Below are positions 1 to 5,271 of a stretch of 8,021 nt of DNA, in pieces; within the stretch, counting starts at the first letter, position 1; each line of letters opens with the position of its first letter. Source of the stretch: Actinomycetota bacterium (lineage in GTDB: Bacteria; Actinomycetota; Thermoleophilia; Solirubrobacterales; Solirubrobacteraceae); the NCBI GenBank assembly GCA_019348435.1, contig JAHWJM010000109.1:1-8021 (forward strand), read 5' to 3'. The translations under genes were made by a program, and so were the position numbers. The notes beneath the pieces are model-generated. The model ran no database searches. It saw only the letters and a program-made list of their open reading frames with translations, and was not told where the DNA came from.

Positions 1-1011
1 GACGCGCTGCAACGCTCCACCGGCGTCGGGGGTGAGGTGGACGTCATCATCGAGGGCGCCGACCTCACCCGGCCCGCCGTCCTGAACTGGATGATCGACT
101 ACCAGACGGGCGTGCTGAAGCATTTCGGCTATTCGCCCACCCGCGGCTGCGGGACTGCCGAGCTGTGCCCGGCCTTCTCGCTGCCGGACTTGTTCACGAC
201 GCCCGCGTCGCGACGCGACGCGGGTGCCATCCGCGCGCTGCTGGATGGCGTCCCGCCGTATTTCTCGCAATCGGTCATCAGCGCCGACCGGCGTGCGGCG
301 ACGCTGGCGTTCGGCCTTCGCCTGATGGACCTCGAGCGCCAGGCCGACGTCATCGAGGAGATGCGCGCGCGCCTGGACGAGGGTCGCCCTGCGGGGGTGC
401 GCGCGCGGCTCGCCGGCCTGCCGGTGCTCGCGGCCGACGCCCACGCCGAGATCGCCTCGAACCTGCGCCGCATGCTGACGCTGCTCGCCGGATTGCTCGC
501 GGTCGCGGTCGTGCTGCTTGTCGCGCTGCGCAGCGTCAGCCGGGCGCTCGTGCCGCTCGTGCCGATCGCGCTGGCGACGGGCTGGTCCTCGCTCGTGCTC
601 TTTGCGCTGCGGGTGCCGCTGAACCCGATGTCGGTCACGCTCGGCGCGCTGGTCATCGCGATCTCGACCGAGTTCAGCGTCCTGCTGTCGGAGCGCTACC
701 GCGCCGAGCGCGCGCTGGGCCACGACCCGCGCGCGGCGCTTCAGCGCACATACCGCTCCACCGGCGTCGCGGTGCTCGCCTCCGGTGCGACCGCGATCGC
801 TGGCTTCGCGGTGCTCGTCGTGTCCGACATCCGGATGCTGCGCGACTTCGGCTTCGTGACGGTCGTCGACCTGACGGTCTCGCTGCTCGGAGTGATGCTC
901 GTGCTGCCGGCCGTGCTGCTGCTCGCCGACCGCCGCGCCGCCGGCAAGCCGGTCGCGCCGGCACCGTCGCCGGCGCGCGGCGAGCCGGTCGCCACCGAAG
1001 CGCTCGCGTGA
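1..1011 (+). CDS. RND-superfamily exporter (HAE3/MMPL type), C-terminal part
   Basis: The frame is open from base 1, so the 5' end lies outside the window. What remains is a periplasmic loop followed by five strongly hydrophobic segments at about nt 475-540, 547-612, 622-690, 760-825 and 847-930. This is the layout of the second transmembrane half of an RND/MMPL transporter. The segment near 640-700 reads GALVIAISTEFSVLLSERY, the site where HAE3 proteins carry acidic proton-relay residues. The loop stretch ending AELCPAFSLPDLF is, from memory, typical of actinobacterial HAE3 exporters. The role would be proton-driven export of a lipid or hydrophobic compound across the inner membrane; the substrate cannot be told from sequence. 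The end is Ala/Pro/Arg-rich and probably cytoplasmic. The TGA stop overlaps the next start (GTGA, 1008-1011), so the two genes are probably co-translated. Confidence 0.85.
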   Translation, partial: DALQRSTGVGGEVDVIIEGADLTRPAVLNWMIDYQTGVLKHFGYSPTRGCGTAELCPAFSLPDLFTTPASRRDAGAIRALLDGVPPYFSQSVISADRRAATLAFGLRLMDLERQADVIEEMRARLDEGRPAGVRARLAGLPVLAADAHAEIASNLRRMLTLLAGLLAVAVVLLVALRSVSRALVPLVPIALATGWSSLVLFALRVPLNPMSVTLGALVIAISTEFSVLLSERYRAERALGHDPRAALQRTYRSTGVAVLASGATAIAGFAVLVVSDIRMLRDFGFVTVVDLTVSLLGVMLVLPAVLLLADRRAAGKPVAPAPSPARGEPVATEALA

Positions 1012-1682
1012 GCGGCGAGGGCGGTCCGCTGGGGTTCGATCCGGAGCCGGGGCAGGACGACGCGCGCGAGCGTGAACCGGCCGTCGCGCAGGCGCAGCCG
1101 GAGGCACCCCGAGCGACGGGGCTGCCGCCCGGCCAGCCGCTGCCGCCGTTCGCCGTCGTGCTGGCGCGCTCCGACGTCGTCTGCGACGACGAGGACGACC
1201 CCTGCGACGCCAACGTCGCGGCCTCTGGCGCCCGAGTCGAGGGCGATGCGCGCCGCCGCGCGGCCTGCGACGTGCGCGGTCCGACGGTGCTCAACGTGTG
1301 CGAGCTGATCGAGCGCGGCCCGCTCGTGCTCGGTCTGGCCGCCTCGCGCGGCGCGAGCTGCCTCGATCCGTGGGATCGACTCGAACGGCTCGCCCGGCGC
1401 CATCGCGGTCTGCAGGTCGCGCTCGTCGCGATCGGCGGCGGACTCGAGGAGCTGCGCACGAGCGTGCGCAGGCACGGCTGGAGCTTTCCCGTCGGCTGGG
1501 ACCGCGACGGCATCCTGGCGAGCATCTACGGCGTGGCCGCGTGCCCGTACGTGACCGTGGCGCGCTGGCGAGGGCGGGTGCAGGGCACGCTCGTCGGGAG
1601 CGCCGCGGCCTCCGGCGGCGAGCTCGATCGGCTCACCGGCGCTGCCGTCGCCGCGTCGCGGCGAGCGGGCTGGAGGCCCTAG
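1008..1682 (+). CDS. Thioredoxin-fold (TlpA/redoxin-like) protein without CxxC
   Basis: This 224-aa protein starts at GTG 1008, four bases inside the exporter gene. The first ~40 residues are acidic and Pro-rich with no signal peptide or membrane span. From about residue 105 it follows a thioredoxin-like fold: a hydrophobic strand (PLVLGLAASRGASC), a helix, a second strand (LQVALVAIGG), a WSFPVGWDRDG block like the segment before the redoxin beta-hairpin, and a cis-Pro site ACPYVTV (C179-P180). Where TlpA proteins have WCxxC, this one has RGASC, so only one cysteine (C118, the resolving position) remains. Other cysteines are C59, C66, C87 and C98, none in a CxxC. A dithiol reductase role is therefore unlikely. 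A single-Cys peroxidase-like or structural partner of the exporter is possible. The fold call is fairly secure, the function open. Confidence 0.75.
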   Translation: MSGEGGPLGFDPEPGQDDAREREPAVAQAQPEAPRATGLPPGQPLPPFAVVLARSDVVCDDEDDPCDANVAASGARVEGDARRRAACDVRGPTVLNVCELIERGPLVLGLAASRGASCLDPWDRLERLARRHRGLQVALVAIGGGLEELRTSVRRHGWSFPVGWDRDGILASIYGVAACPYVTVARWRGRVQGTLVGSAAASGGELDRLTGAAVAASRRAGWRP

Positions 1683-1689
1683 GCGGCTT

Positions 1690-1721
1690 GCGGCGCGGGA
1701 CCGCGCACGGACCCGCGCCGC
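1690..1721. terminator. Bidirectional hairpin between convergent genes
   Basis: A perfect 10-bp inverted repeat (GCGGCGCGGG at 1690-1699 and CCCGCGCCGC at 1712-1721) with a 12-nt loop lies between the stop of the thioredoxin-like gene (1682) and the stop of the convergent mIHF-like gene (1735). There is no T-tract on either side, as is common in high-GC actinobacteria. Position and stem strength support a transcription end for both genes. Confidence 0.6.
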
Positions 1722-1734
1722 CTGCCGTTCTGCG

Positions 1735-2049
1735 TCAGACGATCGCGGCCAGCACCCCGCGCTGGCGCTCGGTCATCGAACCCACCGTCTTGCTCTCGGG
1801 CAGGCCGATGTCCGCGAGGAACTTGCTGGCCCGTGTCGTGCCCCAGCGCCGCTGGCTGGCGAGCAACTCGGCGATCGTCATGCTCGCGGCCTCCCACGGG
1901 CACGCCAGGATGACCTCGGCGACCGGCAGGGCGCCCAGCCCGACGTTGCGCTTGAGCTCTGCGCGGGCGAGGCGCACCTGGTTCGCGCGCTGAAGCGCCT
2001 GCATGTGCTGCGGCGGAGCAGGGGCAATCGTCGTCGACGCGTCGTTCAT
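1735..2049 (-). CDS. mIHF-like integration host factor (actinobacterial type)
   Basis: This 104-aa protein resembles the actinobacterial integration host factor (mIHF), a nucleoid DNA-binding protein. An N-terminal helix is rich in Ala/Arg (ALQRANQVRLARAELKR). It is followed by a VAEVILACPWEAASMTIAELL block matching the mIHF region leading into its H2TH/HhH-like DNA-binding part. The C-terminus ends SKTVGSMTERQRGVLAAIV, matching the family's RRLRGLGDRQR-type tail. The usual Gly-rich LPKVGKVKA turn is replaced by QRRWGTTRASKFLADIGL, so this looks like a divergent paralogue rather than the housekeeping copy. ATG 2049 was chosen because GAGGAGG lies 4 nt upstream; a longer in-frame extension to 2157 has neither a ribosome site nor family similarity. 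The gene is convergent with the exporter pair and downstream of the synthase gene on the same strand. Confidence 0.75.
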   Translation of the reverse strand: MNDASTTIAPAPPQHMQALQRANQVRLARAELKRNVGLGALPVAEVILACPWEAASMTIAELLASQRRWGTTRASKFLADIGLPESKTVGSMTERQRGVLAAIV

Positions 2050-2053
2050 GGAG

Positions 2054-2089
2054 CCTCCTCGGCCGTCCCCGACTTCGTGCCGGGGGGAC
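2054..2089 (-). promoter_or_regulatory. Shine-Dalgarno with adjacent 5'-UTR hairpin of the mIHF-like gene
   Basis: On the minus strand GAGGAGG (2060-2054) sits 4 nt before ATG 2049. It is the strongest ribosome site in the window. Just upstream, 2089-2065 can fold as CCCCGGC / ACGAA loop / GTCGGGG with one G-U pair, plus two outer pairs past a 2-nt bulge. Only 4 nt separate the stem from the Shine-Dalgarno, so the hairpin could affect ribosome access. The ribosome site is clear; the regulatory role of the hairpin is inference. Confidence 0.5.
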
Positions 2090-2241
2090 AGCGCTTCGGT
2101 GATGTTCACAACTCGGTACTGCGGCGCTGCGCATCGCCCGCTTCGGCCTGGAACCACCGTTCCTCCCGCAGACTTCGATCCAGAAGCCCTCGGTGTGGGT
2201 CCGCTTTCCTCCCCGCTCGCATGCGCTGACCGCTCGCGGAA

Positions 2242-2269
2242 GGTATGCCAGCAGCGGGTGGCACTTCAA
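2242..2269 (-). promoter_or_regulatory. Candidate promoter of the mIHF-like gene
   Basis: Reading the minus strand, a -35-like TTGAAG (2269-2264) is followed after 16 nt by CATACC (2247-2242). TGG stands directly before it, which fits an extended -10 TGn. The -10 matches only three of six consensus bases. Transcription would start near 2235, leaving a leader of about 185 nt. The call is weak but is the best fit in the region. Confidence 0.3.
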
Positions 2270-2319
2270 GGCGCCGGAGCAGAAGCGCGCGCTCGGAGCG
2301 AGGTTTTTCTTCAGTGAAC

Positions 2320-2343
2320 CGATTGTGAAGATTTGGACAATCG
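2320..2343. promoter_or_regulatory. Perfect dyad CGATTGT-N10-ACAATCG, operator-like
   Basis: Seven-base perfect arms flank a 10-nt AT-rich spacer, in one of the few AT-rich spots of the window. It lies about 50 nt upstream of the candidate mIHF-like promoter and about 30 nt past the synthase stop. As RNA the 10-nt loop and A/T-rich arms would make a weak hairpin, and no T-tract follows, so an operator for a dimeric regulator is likelier than a terminator. The minus strand also contains TTGTCCAAA (2340-2332), one mismatch from the Streptomyces-type DnaA box. Confidence 0.4.
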
Positions 2344-2375
2344 CAGCCGCGCCGGACGGACGCCGCGGCGGACGG

Positions 2376-3620
2376 TCAGTCGGGCAGCGGCCCGTGCTGG
2401 GCCTCGAACGCCGCCTTGACGGCGACGAAGGCGTCGAGCGCGCGGTCGAGCGTCGCGCGCTCATGGGTCGCCATGACGCTCGTGCGCAGCAGCGCGCCGC
2501 CGGGCGGGACGGCGGGATGGATCGCCACGTTGACGAAGACGCCGGCGTCGTAGAGGGCACGCCAGAGCAGCACCGCCCTCCAGTCGTCGCCGACGCTGAC
2601 CGGCACGATCGGCGACATGTGACCGCCCTCGTGCTCGACGACTTTGAAGCCGCGCTCCTTGAGGCCCTCGTGCAGGTAGGCGGCGTTGTCGAGCACCCGA
2701 CGCAGCAGCTGCGGCCCCTCGCTGGAGCGCAGGATCCGCAGCGCCGCCAGTGCGGCGCCGATCGAGGCCGGCACGTTGGACGCCGTGAAGAGGAAGGCGC
2801 GGCTCTGCACGCGCAGGTAGTCGATCACCTCGTGGCTTGCGGCCAGGAAGCCGCCACAGCTCGCCAGCGACTTGGAGAACGTGCCCATCCGCAGATCGAC
2901 GCGATCCTCGACGCCGAGCAGCTCGCAGGCGCCGGCGCCGCGCGCGCCCAGCACGCCCGCGCCGTGCGCCTCGTCGACCATGAGCCGGGCGCCGAACTGG
3001 CCGCACAGGTCGGCGATCTGCGGCAGCGGCGCGATCTCGCCCTCCATCGAGAAGACGCCGTCGACGACGACGAGGATGCCACCATCGTCGGCCTTGGCCT
3101 TCTCGAGCGTGCGCTTGAGCTTGTCCATCCGGTTGTGGCGAAAGGCCCGCAGCTTCGCGCGGCTGAGGATGCAGCCGTCGAGGATCGAGGCGTGGTCGCC
3201 GGAGTCCGCGACGACGGTGTCGCCGGGGGATAGCAGCGTCCCGAGCGCCGTCAGGTTGGCCTGCGCGCCGGTCGAGGTGACGAGCGCCTCCTGGGTCCCC
3301 ATCCAGTCGGCGATCTCCTCCTCGAGCTCGAGGTGCAGCCTGATCGTGCCGTTGAGCAGGCGCGATCCGGTCAGCCCGGTGCCGTACGTCGTCAGCGCCG
3401 CATGCGCGGCCTCGATGACGCGCGCGTCGGCCGTCAGCCCGAGGTAGTTGTTCGAGCCGAGCATGATCCGCTCGGCGCCCTCCATCTCCACGACGGGCCC
3501 GGCCGGCCCCTCCAGCGTGCGGAAGTAGGGCAGGATGTCGGCCTCGCGCGCAGCGCGCAGCTGTTCGGCGCGCTCATGGCCGCGCACCTTGGCGAAGACG
3601 TCGTGGGTCGTGGAGGCCAT
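2376..3620 (-). CDS. PLP-dependent alpha-oxoamine synthase, serine palmitoyltransferase-like
   Basis: This 414-aa protein covers the full length of the alpha-oxoamine synthase family (KBL, BioF, ALAS, SPT), which condenses an amino acid with an acyl thioester and releases CO2. Visible features are LPYFR (30-34), SNNYLGL (56-62), the Gly-rich TGSRLLNG (84-91), H143 stacking on PLP, DEAH (216-219) with the Asp that holds the pyridine nitrogen, and the Schiff-base Lys K250 in GTFSKSLASCGG. TFSKS(L/V) is the form seen in bacterial serine palmitoyltransferases; KBL usually has GTLGKALGG. The PYFR start also resembles Bacteroides-type SPT. Glycine C-acetyltransferase, AONS or a polyketide-type oxoamine synthase cannot be excluded. 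ATG 3620 is kept because HDVFAKVRGHERAEQLR aligns with the family N-terminus, but no Shine-Dalgarno precedes it. The protein is probably soluble and homodimeric. It is divergent from the acyltransferase gene. Confidence 0.85.
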   Translation of the reverse strand: MASTTHDVFAKVRGHERAEQLRAAREADILPYFRTLEGPAGPVVEMEGAERIMLGSNNYLGLTADARVIEAAHAALTTYGTGLTGSRLLNGTIRLHLELEEEIADWMGTQEALVTSTGAQANLTALGTLLSPGDTVVADSGDHASILDGCILSRAKLRAFRHNRMDKLKRTLEKAKADDGGILVVVDGVFSMEGEIAPLPQIADLCGQFGARLMVDEAHGAGVLGARGAGACELLGVEDRVDLRMGTFSKSLASCGGFLAASHEVIDYLRVQSRAFLFTASNVPASIGAALAALRILRSSEGPQLLRRVLDNAAYLHEGLKERGFKVVEHEGGHMSPIVPVSVGDDWRAVLLWRALYDAGVFVNVAIHPAVPPGGALLRTSVMATHERATLDRALDAFVAVKAAFEAQHGPLPD

Positions 3621-3621
3621 G

Positions 3622-3627
3622 TAGCGT
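3622..3627 (+). promoter_or_regulatory. -10 box for a leaderless acyltransferase mRNA
   Basis: TAGCGT (3622-3627) fits the TANNNT -10 consensus and is followed by exactly 7 nt before GTG 3635, so transcription would begin at or next to the start codon. No convincing -35 is seen. The element lies directly beside the ATG of the divergent synthase gene (3618-3620). A GGAGG at 3612-3616 offers an alternative: a leadered mRNA starting at GTG 3626. Confidence 0.5.
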
Positions 3628-3634
3628 GCGCGCC

Positions 3635-4756
3635 GTGACTGTCGAGGTACGAGCCGTCTCGTCGCGGCGGGATCGGCAGGAGTTCATCGAGCTCCCGTTC
3701 CGGCTGCACTCTACCTCGCCGCAGTGGGTGCCCCCGCTGCGCCTGGAGCGACACATGTTCCTCAGCCGGCGCTTGAACGCGTACTTCAAGCACGCGGGCG
3801 CGCAGGAGTTCCTCGCCACTCGCGACGGACGCGTCGTCGGCCGCGTCTCGGCGCAGATCGACGGCGCCTACGACGCCGAGCACGGCCCCGGCACCGGCAT
3901 GTTCGGCTTCCTGGAGCTCGAGGACGATGCCGAGGTCGCGCAGGCGCTCATCGGCGCCGCGCAGGGATGGCTGGCCGAGCGCGGGCGCCACCACATGATC
4001 GGGCCGATGGACTACACGATGAACGACGAGGCCGGCCTGCTCGTCGAGGGCCACCTGCGCGAGCCGATGATCAAGCAGCCGTGGCATCCGGCCGCCTACC
4101 AGCGCCTCGTCGAGGGCACCGGCCTGACGAAGGCGATCGACCTGCTCATGTGGGAGCTCGTCATCGACGACCGCGAGAAGATCCTGCCGGTCATCTTCGA
4201 GCTCGCCGAGCAGTGCGAGCTCAAGCACGGCGTCACGCTGCGCCACATGCGCCGCCGCGACCTGCGCAGGGACGTCAAGGTCTTCGGCGAGGTCTACAAC
4301 GCGGCGTGGAAGGAGAACTGGGGCTTCGTCCCGTACTCCGACTCCGACCTGCAGCACTACGCCGACGAGCTGCAGCTCGTCTTCGACAAGCACTGGTTCA
4401 TGATCGCCCAGAAGGACGACGAGACGATCGGCATCGCGATCACCGTCCCCGACATCAACCAGGTGCTCAAGAAGATGGACGGGCGCCTGCTGCCCTTCGG
4501 CTGGTGGCACTTCCTGCGCAAGGGCAGGATCATCGACCGCGTGCGCGTCGGCTTTCTCGGCGTCAAGCCGGAGTACCAGCACACCGGAGCCGCCGCCAGG
4601 TTCTACGTCGAGCACTTCGACATGGCGGCCGCCACCCCGCAGAAATGGGGCGAGATGGGCTGGATCCTCGAGACCAACCGGGCGATGAACCGCGGCATGG
4701 AGGCGATGGGCGGCCGGATCGTCAAGCGCTACCGCGTCTACGAGTCGCGGTTCTGA
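3635..4756 (+). CDS. GNAT-fold N-acyltransferase (YghO / bacterial ceramide synthase-like)
   Basis: The protein is 373 aa from GTG 3635, or 376 from GTG 3626. It is much larger than a simple GNAT enzyme and appears to hold two GNAT-like halves. The N-terminal half has WVPPLRLERHMFL, a strand-turn with DGRVVGRVSAQID, GMFGFLELEDD, and the signature GPMDYTMNDEAGLLVEGH (from residue 123), equivalent to GPxNxSxNDExGLL of the YghO-type family. The C-terminal half has WKENWGFVPYSD, RVGFLGVKPEYQHTG (acyl-CoA loop position) and WILETNRAMNRGMEAMGGR. From memory, proteins of this kind sit near SPT-like genes in proteobacteria, and the Caulobacter ceramide synthase is GNAT-like. N-acylation of the product of the neighbouring synthase is therefore the favoured role, by inference. 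No membrane span is seen. Start 3635 is preferred because of the -10 spacing and MTVEVR-type homologue starts. Confidence 0.75.
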   Translation: MTVEVRAVSSRRDRQEFIELPFRLHSTSPQWVPPLRLERHMFLSRRLNAYFKHAGAQEFLATRDGRVVGRVSAQIDGAYDAEHGPGTGMFGFLELEDDAEVAQALIGAAQGWLAERGRHHMIGPMDYTMNDEAGLLVEGHLREPMIKQPWHPAAYQRLVEGTGLTKAIDLLMWELVIDDREKILPVIFELAEQCELKHGVTLRHMRRRDLRRDVKVFGEVYNAAWKENWGFVPYSDSDLQHYADELQLVFDKHWFMIAQKDDETIGIAITVPDINQVLKKMDGRLLPFGWWHFLRKGRIIDRVRVGFLGVKPEYQHTGAAARFYVEHFDMAAATPQKWGEMGWILETNRAMNRGMEAMGGRIVKRYRVYESRF

Positions 4757-4767
4757 CGTGCAAGGGG

Positions 4768-4792
4768 TAGCGTTGGCGGCGACAGACGTCTG
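4768..4792 (+). promoter_or_regulatory. Candidate promoter and palindrome before the small membrane protein gene
   Basis: TAGCGT (4768-4773) matches the same TANNNT -10 form used upstream of the acyltransferase gene. Predicted initiation is near 4780, immediately before a 10-bp perfect palindrome CAGACGTCTG (4783-4792). TCTGACGT occurs twice, at 4752-4759 and 4789-4796. No good -35 is present. The palindrome could be an operator, or chance. Confidence 0.3.
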
Positions 4793-4873
4793 ACGTTCCC
4801 TTCAGTATTCGTTTCCGTGTTCAGGCACCGCCCCTCCGATGACCGCCATTCCACGACGCCCGACGCCGCGCGT

Positions 4874-5191
4874 GTGAGCGATCCGCGCCCCGAGCTGTTC
4901 GACCAAGCCGTCTGCGAGAACGGCGAGGTGCTCGACGTCGTGCCGGTCCTCCGTGACGCCACGGCACGCCCGATCGAGTCGCTGCGCGCGGCGGGCGCGC
5001 TGAGCCCAGCGGTCGTACAGACCGCGGCGCTCGTCGGCGCGAGCGTCGTGGCGGGTGCAGCAACGGTGGCGATGGCGCAGCGGCGCCGGACGCGCCGCAT
5101 CGCTCGGCGCCGCCGCCGGATGTTCGGCCAGGTGCTGGCCAGCCGCTCGTTTCTCGTCGACGTGCACGTGCTCGGCGAACGCGGCAAGTAG
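4874..5191 (+). CDS. Small single-span membrane protein, unknown function
   Basis: This 105-aa protein is not assigned to a named family. A hydrophilic N-terminal part (SDPRPELFDQAVCENGEV, then DVVPVLRDATARPIESLR) precedes one hydrophobic segment of about 20 residues (VVQTAALVGASVVAGAATVA). Next come an Arg cluster (QRRRTRRIARRRRR) and a short tail RSFLVDVHVLGERGK. By the positive-inside rule the C-terminal side would be cytoplasmic. GTG 4874 is preferred because the protein-like sequence begins at SDPRPELF. An upstream in-frame GTG at 4817 would add 19 low-complexity polar residues. Neither start has a ribosome site. Coding is supported by the membrane segment, the ordered composition and the hairpin after the stop. 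Confidence 0.6.
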   Translation: MSDPRPELFDQAVCENGEVLDVVPVLRDATARPIESLRAAGALSPAVVQTAALVGASVVAGAATVAMAQRRRTRRIARRRRRMFGQVLASRSFLVDVHVLGERGK

Positions 5192-5203
5192 CCGCCGCCC
5201 CTC

Positions 5204-5226
5204 GCGCCGTGGCTCGCCACGGGCGC
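5204..5226 (+). terminator. Hairpin after the small membrane protein gene
   Basis: CCGTGG (5207-5212), loop CTCG and CCACGG (5217-5222) form a perfect 6-bp stem. It can be extended outward by GCG/CGC pairs if one base is bulged. It lies 15 nt past the stop at 5191 and before the AlkA -10 box. No T-tract follows. Confidence 0.45.
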
Positions 5227-5258
5227 GCGGCGCGAACGCGGGCGTCCTGCGCGCGGCG

Positions 5259-5264
5259 TAGGTT
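5259..5264 (+). promoter_or_regulatory. -10 box for a leaderless alkA-like mRNA
   Basis: TAGGTT (5259-5264) fits TANNNT and is followed by exactly 7 nt (CCCGTCG) before ATG 5272, the same geometry as upstream of the acyltransferase gene. There is no Shine-Dalgarno before this ATG. A -35 is not evident. The spacing repeats at two genes, which supports leaderless transcription and fixes the start. Confidence 0.5.
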
Positions 5265-5271
5265 CCCGTCG

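Larger units (their letters stand above)
2050..2375. other. 326-nt intergenic region between the synthase and mIHF-like genes
   Basis: No gene with recognisable protein or tRNA features was found here on either strand. In minus-strand order it holds a GC-rich stretch after the synthase stop without a convincing terminator, an AT-richer island (about 2302-2343) with a 7-bp dyad, a candidate promoter (2269-2242), a leader of about 185 nt, and the hairpin plus ribosome site of the mIHF-like gene. The length and the dyad suggest that the mIHF-like gene is transcribed separately from the synthase gene. Confidence 0.6.

Noticed and set aside
165..1007. An extended reading frame upstream of GTG 1008 in the thioredoxin-like frame
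   Set aside because: It overlaps the exporter in another frame and is Arg/Ala-rich low-complexity sequence, typical of GC-rich shadow frames; only the part from 1008 reads as a real protein.
2290..2310. A plus-strand CGCT/AGCG stem followed by a T-rich run (TTTTTCTT), like an intrinsic terminator
   Set aside because: The stem is only 4 bp and no plus-strand gene ends nearby; an antisense RNA is possible but unsupported.
2332..2340. DnaA-box-like TTGTCCAAA on the minus strand
   Set aside because: It is a single copy with one mismatch and no cluster or dnaA/dnaN neighbours; no origin is supported.
2050..2375. A possible tRNA or riboswitch in the intergenic region
   Set aside because: No T-arm, acceptor pairing or known aptamer core could be recognised on either strand.
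2193..3233. A 346-codon plus-strand frame antisense to the synthase gene
   Set aside because: The antisense synthase has complete PLP-enzyme motifs; this frame has no recognisable family features and is a mirror of it.
2376..3620. Naming the synthase kbl or bioF
   Set aside because: The lysine motif GTFSKS and the PYFR start fit SPT-like enzymes better, but substrate specificity is not certain, so no symbol was given.
3434..4615. A 393-codon minus-strand frame across the acyltransferase gene
   Set aside because: It is an Asp/Val/Leu-rich mirror of the GNAT gene without any family motif.
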